The notes under the pieces: model-generated | The model's input: the letters and a program-made list of their open reading frames with translations, nothing else | The model's database searches: none | Told to the model about the DNA's origin: nothing | Translations under genes and position numbers: made by a program | Part shown: positions 28,653-39,192 of the stretch, one piece after another | Numbering within the stretch: the stretch's first letter is position 1 | How the letters are laid out: each line of letters starts with the position of its first letter | Origin: Pontiellaceae bacterium | GTDB taxonomy: Bacteria; Verrucomicrobiota; Kiritimatiellia; Kiritimatiellales; Pontiellaceae | DNA: 64,000 bases | Assembly: GCA_016937945.1 (NCBI GenBank) | Contig: JAFGVP010000013.1 | Coordinates: 31,446-95,445 of the forward strand | Reading direction: 5' to 3'

Positions 28653-28920
28653 ATTGGGAAAACGAGAAGAGCGCGAAGCAGGATCCGATCAGCAGCAAAG
28701 GCGAAATGAGCAGCATACTGAGGACGCCGGCGCCGATCATTGGCCGGTGGGTGACAAATGAAACAATGGCGCTGGTCAGCAATACCGCACCGCCGATAAC
28801 CAACGGAGCGGGTGAACTCGCGGAAAATGTAAGGAAGATGCATAGAATGGCAATGGCGAGAGAGCAAACGAAGCCTAAGAGAAAATCGAGGCCGCGTCTG
28901 TTTTTCATATCATCACTCAT
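28651..28920 (-). CDS. Small membrane protein, last gene of the Tes-like operon
   Basis: This 89-residue protein has three hydrophobic segments (LLGFVCSLAIAILCIFLTFSA, PLVIGGAVLLTSAIVSFV, GVLSMLLISPLLLIGSCFAL). No family is recognised. Its start overlaps the end of the Lgt-like gene by eight bases, so it belongs to the operon of the tetraether-synthase-like enzyme. Its role may be to hold or supply a lipid-modifying complex in the membrane, which is inference. Confidence 0.7.
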   Translation of the reverse strand: MSDDMKNRRGLDFLLGFVCSLAIAILCIFLTFSASSPAPLVIGGAVLLTSAIVSFVTHRPMIGAGVLSMLLISPLLLIGSCFALFSFSQ

Positions 28921-29647
28921 CGGTTTTCTCCTTTGATTGCATGAGTTTATTCTTTGCCAACAGGGTAAGCATTCCCGCGATACATATCCATTGAAATGTC
29001 GTCAATCCTGCCTGAATCGGATGGGTCCGCAGGAATTCCTCCAGAAAACGGAAGACAAAATAGGCCATGAAATAACCGGTAAGCAGGCTACCCGGTGCCG
29101 CCGTTTTCCGGCGCAGCAGAAGAATGGTCAAGGCGCCGAAGCAAAAAAGCATTTCATAGAGCTGGGTTGGGTGGCGTGCGATGCCGTCGCCAAAATCAAT
29201 GCCCCATGGCAGGTTGGTCGGTTTTCCGAAACAGCATCCGCTGAGAAGGCATCCGATCCGACCGATCGCCATGCCCAGCGCAATGGGGGCTGCGAGCCGG
29301 TTTCCGTAACGACCCTGAATCCCCAGCCGTTTTTTGATAAACAGTACCGCCAGCGTGCCGCCGACCAATCCGCCCACAATGGTTCGTCCTGCCAGTAGAG
29401 TTTCCCAGCTCACGCCGTGCCGGAGATTCAGCAGCAGGATCGGCAGTTTCGCCCCGATTACGCCGCCGATCAGGGCAGCAAGGGCAATCGGAAACAGCGG
29501 CCCGGACGGCTGGTCCCGTTTTCGTATTTCAATCATAAAGAGTCCGGCGCCCGCGGCAATGGCCAGCAGCATGAAAAGTGGATAGGCGGGGAATCCATCC
29601 GGGCAGAATCCCCAGCCATCCGGCGCCTGATGTGTCAGCTCCATCAT
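28913..29647 (-). CDS. Lgt-like (prolipoprotein diacylglyceryl transferase family) membrane protein
   Basis: This 244-residue polytopic protein carries a version of the Lgt signature: AIGRIGCLLSGCCFGKPTNL followed by PWGIDFG and the conserved RHPTQLYE. Canonical Lgt has GRIGNFxNxE at this place and moves diacylglycerol from phosphatidylglycerol to the lipobox cysteine. Here the Asn and Glu of that motif are replaced and a GCC pair appears instead, so activity may differ. About seven hydrophobic segments are seen. The start overlaps the stop of the methyltransferase-like gene (ATGA). The operon partners suggest a specialised lipid reaction rather than housekeeping lipoprotein maturation. Confidence 0.8.
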   Translation of the reverse strand: MMELTHQAPDGWGFCPDGFPAYPLFMLLAIAAGAGLFMIEIRKRDQPSGPLFPIALAALIGGVIGAKLPILLLNLRHGVSWETLLAGRTIVGGLVGGTLAVLFIKKRLGIQGRYGNRLAAPIALGMAIGRIGCLLSGCCFGKPTNLPWGIDFGDGIARHPTQLYEMLFCFGALTILLLRRKTAAPGSLLTGYFMAYFVFRFLEEFLRTHPIQAGLTTFQWICIAGMLTLLAKNKLMQSKEKTDE

Positions 29648-30225
29648 TTGGGTCGAGCTCCGATCCGGGGAAAGAAGCGGCCGATTTTATTCCGATAATT
29701 CAGATAAGCATCGCCGAAGGTGCGCGCCAGTTCTTTCTCTTCCAGATTGGATCGATAAACCATGGCCGGAATAAAGATCAGTGCATTTTCGACGGCGGCC
29801 AGCGGGTTCAGGTAGGCGAGGGCTGCCCCGAAAAACATCCAGATGATGGAGGCATAAAGCGGGTGCCGGACGATGCGGTAGGGGCCGTCGGTGACGAGCT
29901 GCTGGTCGTCGTAGATTCGTACATGGTCGGCCCAGTTGGTTTTGAGAAAAATACGCCCCCATATATTAAAGGCCGCACCGAACAGCATGAGTCCGAGCCC
30001 GGCTGATCGTACAAAGATCCATTGATCTGTATTCATCGCGCTCCATCGAAACCGGATGGTCAGGTAGAGCAGGAGAAAGAACGCTGTCATGCTGGCCGTT
30101 GCCACCGGGCTGCGCCGTTCCCTGAACGAGCGTGACTTCCCGGTATTCAGGAAATTGAATGCGATGGCCGCCAGCATAGCCAGCACGCACAGGGATGTAA
30201 CGGCGTCTGCAATCAGATTAAACAC
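29644..30225 (-). CDS. Isoprenylcysteine methyltransferase-like (ICMT/PEMT superfamily) membrane protein
   Basis: From a GTG at 30225 this encodes about 193 residues with four to five membrane helices. The C-terminal half holds the family's SAM-binding signature: GPYRIVRHPLYASIIWMFFGAAL, then EEKELARTFGDAYLNYRNKIGRFFP (read in two parts). Relatives methylate isoprenylcysteines, phosphatidylethanolamine or other membrane-embedded groups. The GTG overlaps the stop of the radical SAM gene by eight bases; an ATG at 30300 would need a 75-base overlap. The end overlaps the Lgt-like gene. It probably methylates a product or intermediate of this lipid-linked operon. Confidence 0.8.
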   Translation of the reverse strand: MFNLIADAVTSLCVLAMLAAIAFNFLNTGKSRSFRERRSPVATASMTAFFLLLYLTIRFRWSAMNTDQWIFVRSAGLGLMLFGAAFNIWGRIFLKTNWADHVRIYDDQQLVTDGPYRIVRHPLYASIIWMFFGAALAYLNPLAAVENALIFIPAMVYRSNLEEKELARTFGDAYLNYRNKIGRFFPRIGARPK

Positions 30226-31585
30226 GGGGCATTTCCCTGTAGAGGGTGTTATATGCGGAAAACGGAATTTTGGTTCCGTCCGGTTGTAGAACATGGGCAC
30301 ATTCCCGGCAGGCGCGGTTCAGGTCAAAATTCCAGTCATCGAGAAAGCCGGAGACCGTCAGGTGGAAAAACCGGTCATGCACGAGGCGGGAGCGCTCTTC
30401 GATTGATCGGCTCAGCAGGTCGGGCGGGAGCCGCTTGGTCAGCGCTTCCAGGATTGGTCCTCCCTTGCATAAGCAGGCGCCGGCGGCGGCTTCCATCAGA
30501 TCCTCGACCGATGCGGTGAGCGGATTTCCTTTCCACGCGTCGGACAGCACTCTCGGAATCGGCTGCCATGTTTTATTGATCTTTTCGAGATAGACCATGC
30601 TTGCCAGCCCGCAGGAGAGCGGAATGAAATCCTCGGTCCCGACCAGGCTGCCTGCAGATTGACTGAGCACATTGACAATTTCAGTCTGAGTTACCCGCTC
30701 TTCCGGTATACCCTGCTCCGGGTTTCGTCCGAAATAGGCCTCGCACTGATAATTAATGCCCCGCACCGCAGGATGTTCGATGGCAAATTGAAGGAGCTCT
30801 CCGACCGATTCCAGATTCAGGTTCCGGCGCACGGTAACCACCAGTGTTGCTGGAATTCCATGCTCCGCCAGAAGGTTCAGCGCCCGCAGTTTTTCTTCCA
30901 GAAGCGCCTTGCCTCGAAGTGTTTCGTAAATCCGGTCGTTCAATCCATCAAACTGGAGATAAACCTCAAATCCGTTTCCCAGTCGGGCGAGCTCCGCGAC
31001 ATCAATACGGCCGTCCTGCAGCGCCAGCCCGTTGGTGTTGAGCATTACATATTTAAACGGCCGCTGCATGGCGGTGCGAAGAATAGGAAGAATTTGCGGG
31101 TGCGTGGTGGGTTCGCCGCCGCTGACCTGCAGGATTTCCGGCTTTCCGTTGGCGGACTCCACGGCGGAATCGAGCATTCGTTCAATGGTTTTCAGTGGAA
31201 GGAAAGAGCCGCTTCCTGAGTCGGCATAGCAAACCGGACAGCCCAGATCGCAGGAATCGGTGATTTCGATCAGCGCGATGCAGCTTTTCTGTCGATGCGC
31301 CGGGCACAGCCCGCAGTCAAACGGACAGCCGCGTTCTGCCGTTTTCTGGCTGTTTTCCGGTGCGGTATTCGGTCGCCGGCTCGATTCCCACCGCCGGTAA
31401 AGGGCGGCATCATGTTCGACGAGGGTATCTCTGGAGCCGCAGGCCGGGCAGTCGGAGTGAAGGTAGAGAGCTCCGTTGAGTTCGACGGTTTGCGCCGGAA
31501 CCGCCGTTCTGCAGGCTGCACAATAAGACTGAGTATGAGTTAATAGTTCCATTTTGAGCCATTCTGTCATGGGCCATGACGCCAT
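30218..31585 (-). CDS. Radical SAM enzyme of the tetraether synthase (Tes/MJ0619) family
   Basis: The roughly 455-residue protein has an N-terminal rubredoxin-like cysteine set (SYCAAC and, later, CPACGSRD). Then comes the hallmark CPFDCGLCPAHRQKSC directly before the radical SAM CX3CX2C in TDSCDLGCPVCYAD, an SGGEPTTHP motif, and C-terminal cysteines (CGLASMVYL, CLCKGG). It ends with CAHVLQPDGTKIPFSAYN. That order is the pattern of archaeal Tes, which joins two lipid tails by C-C bond formation. Three starts are possible (31585, 31570, 31552); none has a clear ribosome-binding site. The gene is divergent from purL and first in an overlapping operon with membrane enzymes. The reaction in this bacterium is unknown. 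Confidence 0.82.
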   Translation of the reverse strand: MASWPMTEWLKMELLTHTQSYCAACRTAVPAQTVELNGALYLHSDCPACGSRDTLVEHDAALYRRWESSRRPNTAPENSQKTAERGCPFDCGLCPAHRQKSCIALIEITDSCDLGCPVCYADSGSGSFLPLKTIERMLDSAVESANGKPEILQVSGGEPTTHPQILPILRTAMQRPFKYVMLNTNGLALQDGRIDVAELARLGNGFEVYLQFDGLNDRIYETLRGKALLEEKLRALNLLAEHGIPATLVVTVRRNLNLESVGELLQFAIEHPAVRGINYQCEAYFGRNPEQGIPEERVTQTEIVNVLSQSAGSLVGTEDFIPLSCGLASMVYLEKINKTWQPIPRVLSDAWKGNPLTASVEDLMEAAAGACLCKGGPILEALTKRLPPDLLSRSIEERSRLVHDRFFHLTVSGFLDDWNFDLNRACRECAHVLQPDGTKIPFSAYNTLYREMPRV

Positions 31586-31680
31586 CAAGGTATTTTCCCG
31601 TTTTTCTTTGTGCGTTTTGCCGGATGAACAGCTATCCTTCCCGCCATCTTTTTCAACGCATTGGAACGAAGGAATACAGC

Positions 31681-34650
31681 ATGATTTACAGAATTGAGAT
31701 CGGATTGAAAGACGGTGTGCCGGATGCACGCGGTCGTGGAGTGATTCATCGAGCTGCCGGCGCCCTGAAGATGGAGCTTACGGATTGCCGCACTCGCGAC
31801 ATCTATAAAGTGGTTGCAAATATTGATGATTCGCTGGCGGCCACGGTCCAGAAAACCTTTGCTGATCCGGTGGTGGCCGAGTCCGCCATGGGGCGCCTTC
31901 CGGCGCCGGAATCCTTTGACTGGATGCTCGAAGTCGGATTCAAGCCGGGTGTGACCGATAACGTTGGCCGTACGGCCCGCGGAGCTCTCAAGGATATCGT
32001 CGGTCGTGACCTCGATTGGGAAGAACAGGTTTATACCTGTATTCAGTATTTCCTTTCCGGCAGCCTCAGCCGTGAAGATGTTGAGCATCTGGGCAAAGAC
32101 CTGCTGGCCAATACCCTGATCCAGACCATTTCCGTCTTCTCGAAGGAGGAATGGCTGGCGTCCGATCCGGATGTCAGTGCCCCGATTTTTGACGATCATC
32201 CCGAGATCAAGGTGAACACCATTGAGCTTCCCGATGATGATGCGGCGCTGATGAAGATTTCCAGTGACGGCATTCTGTCGCTCTCGCTCGACGAAATGCG
32301 GGCCATTCGTAACCACTACCTGCGCGACGACGTCAAGGCGCACCGCGCCGAGCTCGATCTGCCGGAATGGCCGACCGATATTGAGCTCGAATGTATCGCC
32401 CAGACCTGGTCCGAGCACTGCTCCCATAAGATTTTTGCCGGAACGGTTAACTACAGGGACGAAGAAACCGGCGAAGAAGAGACCATTCATTCGCTCTACA
32501 AAAGCTATGTTAAAGCCTCCACCAAAAAGGTCGAAGAGTCGATCGATTGGCTGGTGTCGGTCTTCACCGATAATGCCGGCGTTGTGAAGTTTGATGACGA
32601 TCAGCACATTGTCTATAAGGTGGAAACGCATAACTCGCCCTCCGCACTCGATCCCTACGGCGGCTCCATGACCGGCATTGTTGGCGTCAATCGCGACCCT
32701 ATGGGGACCGGTATGGCGGCGGAACTGGTTTCGAATGTCTGGGGCTACTGCCTCGGTTCTCCGTTCTACGACAAGCAGGTTCCGGAAGGGCTGATGCATC
32801 CGCGCCGTATTCGCGATGGTGTGCATGAGGGTGTAATCGATGGCGGCAACCAGTCCGGCATTCCCTACAGCCGCGGATTCGAATGTTTTGATGAACGCTA
32901 TCTTGGTAAGCCGCTGGTTTACTGCGGAACGCTGGGCAAGATCCCGGTAACCGTGACCGGCGGACCTTCCGAGCGCAAGGAAGTGGAGATCGGCGACTGG
33001 ACCGTCATGTGCGGCGGTCGCATCGGCAAGGACGGCATTCACGGGGCCACCTTCTCGTCGGAAGAGCTGCGTACGGAATCGCCGGCGCAGGCGGTACAGA
33101 TCGGCGATCCGCTCACCCAGCGCAAACTGTATGAATTCCTGATCGAAGCCCGGGATCTCGGGCTTTACCGCTGCATAACCGACAACGGCGCCGGCGGCAT
33201 TTCCTGCTCTTTCGGTGAAATGGGCAAATATTCCGGCGGGTGCGAGTGCGAACTGAAGGATGCGCCGCTGAAGTATGAAGGGCTGCAGCCGTGGGAAGTG
33301 CTCGTGTCCGAAGCGCAGGAACGCATGACGCTGGCCGTTCAGCCGGAATGCCGCGAGGCGTTCGAAGCGCTGGCTAAACAGCGCGACGTGGAGGTGGCTT
33401 TCATGGGGCGCTTCAACGATTCCGGATACTTTACGGTGAAGCAGGATGGAAAAGTGATTGCCAGCCTTGATATGGATTTCCTCTATGAAACCGGCTGTCC
33501 TACGCTTGTTATGCCGGGCGTGTGGAAAAAGCCGAATATTCCGGCGCCGGTGGTCGAGAAAAAGACCGACTATTCCGAAACACTGACCAAGCTGATGGGC
33601 GATCTGAACATTTGCTCGCGCGAATTCAAGAGCCGCATCTATGACGGTGAAGTGAAGGGCCTGAGTGTCGTGAAACCATATGTCGGCGTTAATGCGGATG
33701 TTCCGTCCGATGCCACGGTGATGCGGATTGATTATGAAAACAAGCGCGGCGCGGTACTGGCCGAAGGGATTAATCCGTGGTTCTCGGATATCGATACCTA
33801 CGATATGACGGCATCCGTGATCGACGAGGCGGTCCGGCGCATTATTGCGGTCGGCGGTTCGCTGGATCGTATCGCGATTCTGGACAACTTCTGCTGGCCG
33901 GATCCGGTTGAATCTGAAAAGACGCCGGACGGCGCCTACAAGATGGCCCAGCTGGTTCGTTCTAATAAGGCGCTCTACGACTATACGACGCTTTACAAGG
34001 TGCCGGCGGTTTCCGGTAAGGATTCCTGCAAGAACGACTCCACCCGCGGCGGCAAGAAAATCTCTATTCCGCCGACCCTGCTGATTTCTTCGCTCGGCCA
34101 GATTGATGATGTCAATAAAGCGGTCACCATGCCGCTGAAGGATGCCGGCGATGTGATTTATGTGATCGGCGATACCCGTGATGAGCTTGGTGCGTCGGCT
34201 TATTACCGCCTGCTGGCAGAAGAGCAGGGTGTTCCGGAAAACTATGGTGGCATCGTGCCGTCCGTTGACGGAGAAACCGCACTGAAGATCTACACCGCCA
34301 TGAACAAGGCGACGGATGCCAGGCTGCTGAAGTCGGCCACCACGCCGAGCAAGGGCGGACTGGCGGTCTCGTTAGCGCTCATGTGCATTGGCGGTCAGCT
34401 GGGTGCTGAAATCGATCTTTCAGGCATTGGTCTGGATGCGGATGCTGCGCTTTTCTCGGAATCCAACAGCCGTTTTGTGGTTTCGGTTGCGCCGGAGAAG
34501 GCCGCGGAACTTGAGTCGTTATTTGCCGGTCTTCCGATTCAGAAGATCGGGGTATCAACCGTTGACGGTAAGCTGGTGATCAAGGATGCGGTTGCCGCTG
34601 ATATCGGTTCGCTCGTCGGTCCGTTCAAGTCCACGCTGCTGGGTGTATAG
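31681..34650 (+). CDS. purL: Phosphoribosylformylglycinamidine synthase, PurL with tandem PurS-like N-terminus
   Basis: This 989-residue enzyme converts FGAR to FGAM in purine synthesis, using ammonia delivered by a glutaminase. Residues about 1-75 and 80-165 are two PurS-like domains (YRIEIGLKDGVPDARGRGV and LEVGFKPGVTDNVGRTA). The PurL catalytic core follows, with TWSEHCSHK, KVETHNSPSALDPYGG, DNGAGGISCS and, near the C-terminus, the second AIRS-type half (TPSKGGLAVSLALM). No glutaminase domain is fused, so a separate PurQ should exist elsewhere. The start at 31681 has an AAGGAA site; 105 bases of upstream open frame overlap the divergent operon. Confidence 0.92.
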   Translation: MIYRIEIGLKDGVPDARGRGVIHRAAGALKMELTDCRTRDIYKVVANIDDSLAATVQKTFADPVVAESAMGRLPAPESFDWMLEVGFKPGVTDNVGRTARGALKDIVGRDLDWEEQVYTCIQYFLSGSLSREDVEHLGKDLLANTLIQTISVFSKEEWLASDPDVSAPIFDDHPEIKVNTIELPDDDAALMKISSDGILSLSLDEMRAIRNHYLRDDVKAHRAELDLPEWPTDIELECIAQTWSEHCSHKIFAGTVNYRDEETGEEETIHSLYKSYVKASTKKVEESIDWLVSVFTDNAGVVKFDDDQHIVYKVETHNSPSALDPYGGSMTGIVGVNRDPMGTGMAAELVSNVWGYCLGSPFYDKQVPEGLMHPRRIRDGVHEGVIDGGNQSGIPYSRGFECFDERYLGKPLVYCGTLGKIPVTVTGGPSERKEVEIGDWTVMCGGRIGKDGIHGATFSSEELRTESPAQAVQIGDPLTQRKLYEFLIEARDLGLYRCITDNGAGGISCSFGEMGKYSGGCECELKDAPLKYEGLQPWEVLVSEAQERMTLAVQPECREAFEALAKQRDVEVAFMGRFNDSGYFTVKQDGKVIASLDMDFLYETGCPTLVMPGVWKKPNIPAPVVEKKTDYSETLTKLMGDLNICSREFKSRIYDGEVKGLSVVKPYVGVNADVPSDATVMRIDYENKRGAVLAEGINPWFSDIDTYDMTASVIDEAVRRIIAVGGSLDRIAILDNFCWPDPVESEKTPDGAYKMAQLVRSNKALYDYTTLYKVPAVSGKDSCKNDSTRGGKKISIPPTLLISSLGQIDDVNKAVTMPLKDAGDVIYVIGDTRDELGASAYYRLLAEEQGVPENYGGIVPSVDGETALKIYTAMNKATDARLLKSATTPSKGGLAVSLALMCIGGQLGAEIDLSGIGLDADAALFSESNSRFVVSVAPEKAAELESLFAGLPIQKIGVSTVDGKLVIKDAVAADIGSLVGPFKSTLLGV

Positions 34651-34709
34651 GTTCTGATAATGCGCTCAGAAGCAGTTATCAAAAATCAGCAACGCTGAAA
34701 GAACTGCGC

Positions 34710-37700
34710 ATGCGGATTCCTGAAAGATCAGTTGTGTCGCGAAGGATTGTTTCGGCAATCCTCTTCGCAGTTCTTTGGGGAGCGCTTTTTCTTTTTTTGA
34801 GAGATCTTGAGCACGACGAGCAGTCTGCGCATCTTTCCAAGGAAACGGCGGTACTGGAAACGACGTATCGCTCGAGTATCGACCAATATCGCATTGCGAC
34901 CGAACTTGTGGTTGAGAATATCATTCGTCAGCCGGAAATACTGACGTTGTTTGAACGAAGTGTAAACGGCAGCGAAGCTGAGCGGGAACTGGCCCGCAAA
35001 GAATTGTATGATCGTCTTTTGCCATTTTATGAGTCTTTATTGGATAAGGGGATCCAGATTGTCCATTTTCATGCAGCAGACACGACCAGCATTCTGCGCT
35101 TTTATATTCCCGATCAAAAGGATGATGTCCTGCGGGATTGCAGGGCATCGGTGGTATTGGCAAATCAGGAGCAACGGGTTGTTTCCGGATTTGAAATGGG
35201 GCGTGTAAAATCCGCGTTCAGGCATGTCTATCCGTTGTCTTTAAACGGAGAGCATCTGGGAAGCGTTGAGCTGAGCGTGCCCTTTTCGCAGGTGCGAATG
35301 GCCATGTCTGTGCTGGACCCTTCGCATGAATACCAGCTGCTACTGCGCAAAAAAGTGGTATTCGATCGGTTGTCAGAAGACAGAAGAGCATATTATCCTG
35401 CATCGACTCTCTCTCCGGACTATCTCGAGGAGCCGGGGAGCACTACTGAGTCGCCGCAGCACATCAGCGATATTCTGGCGCAGCTGATTCATAACAAAGA
35501 GGTTTCTTCAAGTCTGGCATCTGATCGGAGCTTTACAGTTCCGGTTCAACACGACGGAGTCTACTGGGCCGTCTCGTTTGCTCCGGTGTATGATGTAGAG
35601 CAACAGGTTGCGGGGTATTACATCTCATATGCTCAGGATTCCCATATCCTGAGCCTGCTCCGCGAATTCCGTTTCCAGCTGGGAATCGGAACCCTGCTGC
35701 TGGTCGGCGTTTTCTGGGCCGTGGGGCGCATCGTCTGGTCCCGCCGTGAGTTGATAAACGAAAAGCAGCACCTGCAGACCATAACGGATACGATCGGAGA
35801 CGGTCTTTACATCATGGATTCAAAGGGATTGATCACAGAGATCAACACCACATTTACTGAGTTGCTGGGTTATGGGCCGGCTGACATTGTCGGGCGCATT
35901 GGCCACAACATTTTTCATTGCAATGGTCGGTCCGAACGAAAAAGCGACCTCGAAGAGTGCGACATTTTTCGCGTAGTCTCTGAAAATAATAATTTTGATG
36001 GCGAGGCTTCGTTCATTCACAAGGACGGACGTGTCCTTTCGGTTGAATTTAACAGCCGGCCTTTTGCACTGCTTTCCGGCGAAAAGGCTTCCATCACTGC
36101 ATTTCGTGATGTTACCGAAAAGAAGCGGGCGGAGCGGTCATTAGCGGCCTACCGGCTTAAGCTCGAAGAGTTGCTGGAGCAGCGCACCGCGGAGTTGACA
36201 GTAGCCGAACGGCAGATGAGTGATACCCTTAAAGCGATGGATCAGGCCGGAATTGGATGCCACTGGGTTGATGGGAAAAGCGCTGAAATTGTTTATTCCA
36301 ACCGTTCTGCTGCATCCATGCTGGGTTATACCCCGGAAGAGTTGATGGGGCTGAGCGTTCCCGATATAGATCCATATTTTACCCGGGAACGGTTTGATGA
36401 AATGGGAGAATCTCTTGCCGAGATCCGTTCCGTACGGATTGAATCAGAGCAGCTGCATCGCGACGGGCATCATGTGCCGGTCGAGCTTTCACTTTTCTGG
36501 ATGGAGGGTGATTCGAGTCAGGCTGGAAAGTTCATCGCATTTATCACGGACATCACGAATCGCAAACAGATTGAGCAATCAACCCGGGAGGCGAAGGATG
36601 CCGCAGAATCCGCGAGTCAGATGTTGCGCCTGATTCTTGATACCATTCCGGTACGCGTGTTCTGGAAGGATCTTGATTTGAACTATCTTGGATGCAACCG
36701 GCTATTTGCAAAAGACGGTGGATTCAGCTGTCCGGATGATGTTATCGGTCTGTGCGACTTTGATATGGGATGGCGCGAGCAGGCCGATCTTTATCGGGCG
36801 GATGACTGGAATATTATCCGGAACGATGAGGTCCGGCTTGGATATGAAGAGCCTCAGACCACGCCGGACGGTCGACTCATCTGGTTGCGAACGTCTAAGA
36901 TTCCCCTCAAGGATGCTTCGGGGACAGTCATCGGAATTCTGGGCGCTTATGAAGATATTTCCGGGTGGAAGGTGGTGGAGTCGGAGCTGCGCGAAGCCCG
37001 TAATGCTGCGGAAGATGCCACCCGCGCGAAAAGCCGCTTTCTTGCCAGCATGAGTCATGAAATCCGCACTCCGATGAACGGAATTTTGGGCATGATGTAC
37101 CTTGCGCTCCAGACGGATCTGAATGATCGCCAGAAAAATTTTATCTCCAAGGCACACCGCTCCGCGGAAAACCTTCGAGGTATCCTGAACGACATTCTGG
37201 ACTTTTCCAAGATCGAAGCCGGTCGTATGGAGCTGGAGATTATTGATTTTCGTCTCAAGGATGTCCTGGATGGCGTACTTGGGATGATCAGTGTAAAGGC
37301 GGATGAAAAAAAGATACATGTCGAATCGCATGTTGACGAGCGAATCCCCTGTACACTTTCCGGTGATCCGCTGCGTCTGGGACAGGTGCTCAGCAATCTG
37401 TGCGGAAATGCCGTCAAATTCTGTGGCGAGAACGACTCGATTCGGTTGTTTATAAAACTGCATTCAAAGGATGAAGATGAACTCATCCTGCATTTTTCGG
37501 TTCAGGATACCGGCATCGGCATGTCAGAAAAGCAGCATCAGTCGTTGTTCCGGGCGTTTAGTCAGGCCGATTTATCGACGAGCCGGAAATATGGCGGCAC
37601 CGGCTTGGGACTCGTCATTTCTAAAAATATTGTCGAAATGATGGGTGGCGGAATCTGGGTCGAGAGCAAAGAACATGAAGGGAGCACCTTCCATTTTACG

Positions 37701-38168
37701 ATTTGTCTCGGAGCCGCTCAGGAAGAGGATATTTCTTCTCCGGTGGTGTCGAGAAATACAGACGACAAATCAGATCGCCTTCTGTCCGGAATCCGTGTGC
37801 TGCTGGTGGATGACAACGAAATAAATCTGGAGCTGGTTCAGGAGCTTCTACTTCATCAGGGAGCTGAGGTGACATCTGCCGATAGTGGACTTTCCGCTCT
37901 GAAGCTGCTGGATGAACAGAAATTTGATGTGGTGTTGATGGATTGCCAGATGCCGATCATGAACGGTTATGAAGCGATAGGGCGGATTCGGGAGCGCGAC
38001 GACCTAAAGGCTCTTCCGGTAATTGCGCTGACAGCGAATGCAACGCCGCAAGATCGGCAGAAGGTTCTTGCTGTCGGCATGAACGATCACCTTTCAAAAC
38101 CGATTAATCCGTCGGATCTGTTCGATACGATCAAGCGCTGGGTCAGTCCCGGTGTTCCCGACGAATGA
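34710..38168 (+). CDS. Membrane hybrid histidine kinase with Cache-like sensor, three PAS domains and a receiver
   Basis: The 1152-residue protein has two membrane helices (about residues 11-30 and 312-338) that flank a periplasmic double-sensory/Cache-like domain ([19 protein letters not shown] is typical). Inside the cell are three PAS domains (starting near residues 352, 507 and 640), HisKA with His783 ([13 protein letters not shown]), HATPase_c ([25 protein letters not shown]) and a receiver with Asp1078 ([11 protein letters not shown]). It has no DNA-binding output and must pass phosphate to an unlinked Hpt or regulator. The 3' end overlaps the open frame of the next gene but not its preferred start. 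Confidence 0.9.
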   Translation: MRIPERSVVSRRIVSAILFAVLWGALFLFLRDLEHDEQSAHLSKETAVLETTYRSSIDQYRIATELVVENIIRQPEILTLFERSVNGSEAERELARKELYDRLLPFYESLLDKGIQIVHFHAADTTSILRFYIPDQKDDVLRDCRASVVLANQEQRVVSGFEMGRVKSAFRHVYPLSLNGEHLGSVELSVPFSQVRMAMSVLDPSHEYQLLLRKKVVFDRLSEDRRAYYPASTLSPDYLEEPGSTTESPQHISDILAQLIHNKEVSSSLASDRSFTVPVQHDGVYWAVSFAPVYDVEQQVAGYYISYAQDSHILSLLREFRFQLGIGTLLLVGVFWAVGRIVWSRRELINEKQHLQTITDTIGDGLYIMDSKGLITEINTTFTELLGYGPADIVGRIGHNIFHCNGRSERKSDLEECDIFRVVSENNNFDGEASFIHKDGRVLSVEFNSRPFALLSGEKASITAFRDVTEKKRAERSLAAYRLKLEELLEQRTAELTVAERQMSDTLKAMDQAGIGCHWVDGKSAEIVYSNRSAASMLGYTPEELMGLSVPDIDPYFTRERFDEMGESLAEIRSVRIESEQLHRDGHHVPVELSLFWMEGDSSQAGKFIAFITDITNRKQIEQSTREAKDAAESASQMLRLILDTIPVRVFWKDLDLNYLGCNRLFAKDGGFSCPDDVIGLCDFDMGWREQADLYRADDWNIIRNDEVRLGYEEPQTTPDGRLIWLRTSKIPLKDASGTVIGILGAYEDISGWKVVESELREARNAAEDATRAKSRFLASMSHEIRTPMNGILGMMYLALQTDLNDRQKNFISKAHRSAENLRGILNDILDFSKIEAGRMELEIIDFRLKDVLDGVLGMISVKADEKKIHVESHVDERIPCTLSGDPLRLGQVLSNLCGNAVKFCGENDSIRLFIKLHSKDEDELILHFSVQDTGIGMSEKQHQSLFRAFSQADLSTSRKYGGTGLGLVISKNIVEMMGGGIWVESKEHEGSTFHFTICLGAAQEEDISSPVVSRNTDDKSDRLLSGIRVLLVDDNEINLELVQELLLHQGAEVTSADSGLSALKLLDEQKFDVVLMDCQMPIMNGYEAIGRIRERDDLKALPVIALTANATPQDRQKVLAVGMNDHLSKPINPSDLFDTIKRWVSPGVPDE

Positions 38169-38220
38169 CCCGTGCGGCTTTGTTTCGCGAATGATCCGTT
38201 CGTTTAACCTGTACGATTTC

Positions 38221-39192
38221 ATGAAAGAAAAATTCATATCCACGATACTTTCTTCCACAGGAGCCGATTCCATTTCAGGACGGGAGACCATTCAGCAGCT
38301 CTGGAGCGGTTACGGCATGATCGAACGCATCCGGTTGGATGGCGCGGCGGTGAACAGCATAATTGTTAAGCACGTTCACTGGCCGACCGTGAACGACCAT
38401 TCTCGGGGCTGGAATACCGATCTTTCCCACGAACGCAAGGTCCGTTCCTATCAAGTGGAAACGGCGTGGTATGCGCAATGGAGCGCTCAATGCGGGGAGG
38501 CATGCCGGGTGCCGCACTGTCTTGCCCTGGATACGGACGGTGAAGAGTTTCTTTTGGTGTTGGAGGATCTTGATGCGGCCGGATACAGTGGGCGCCGGCG
38601 CCGCATTTCGGAGGCGGAGCTTAATGCCTGCCTGATCTGGCTTGCACATTTTCACGCAACGTTTATGGGTGCGGCGCCGGCAGGATTATGGGAAACAGGG
38701 ACCTACTGGCATCTGGAAACCCGGCCTGATGAGTTGCATGTCCTCTCAAAAGAAGACCCGGAACTTTGTCGGGCTGCTGCGGCGATTGATCGCCGGCTGA
38801 ATGAGTCGCCATACCAAACGCTGGTGCATGGAGATGCCAAGCTGGCCAATTTTTGTTTTTCTCCGGATGGGACAAAGGTTGCCGCGGTGGATTTTCAGTA
38901 TATCGGCGGTGGATGCGGTATGAAGGATCTAGCCTATTTTCTGGGAAGCTGCCTTGCTGAGCGCGAGTGCGAGTGTCGGGAAGCGGAACTGCTGGATATC
39001 TATTTTGAGGCACTCCGGAATGCCCTTGATTCATCGGTTGATATTGCGGCGGTTGAGCGGGATTGGCGTGCACTCTATCCGGTGGCATGGACCGACTTTC
39101 ATCGATTTATCAAGGGGTGGAGTCCCGGTCATTGGAAAATTAACGACTACAGCGAACGGCTCGCCCGCAGGGTGATGGCGGAGTTAGGATAA
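38221..39192 (+). CDS. Aminoglycoside/choline-kinase-like phosphotransferase
   Basis: The 323-residue protein carries the small-molecule kinase signature: the catalytic loop [13 protein letters not shown] and the metal-binding [21 protein letters not shown], with an N-terminal lobe containing a VLEDLDAAG hinge. These belong to the APH/choline kinase/EcKinase-like group. The substrate could be a sugar, choline or another hydroxylated compound. Start choice is uncertain (38152, 38191 or 38221) because no clear ribosome-binding site is seen. It directly abuts the inositol-phosphatase-family gene (no gap), so the two form an operon and may act in one phosphorylation/dephosphorylation pathway. Confidence 0.8.
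   Translation: MKEKFISTILSSTGADSISGRETIQQLWSGYGMIERIRLDGAAVNSIIVKHVHWPTVNDHSRGWNTDLSHERKVRSYQVETAWYAQWSAQCGEACRVPHCLALDTDGEEFLLVLEDLDAAGYSGRRRRISEAELNACLIWLAHFHATFMGAAPAGLWETGTYWHLETRPDELHVLSKEDPELCRAAAAIDRRLNESPYQTLVHGDAKLANFCFSPDGTKVAAVDFQYIGGGCGMKDLAYFLGSCLAERECECREAELLDIYFEALRNALDSSVDIAAVERDWRALYPVAWTDFHRFIKGWSPGHWKINDYSERLARRVMAELG

Noticed and set aside
31585..33042. 485-residue minus-strand frame opposite purL
   Set aside because: It is antisense to the conserved PurS/PurL coding region.
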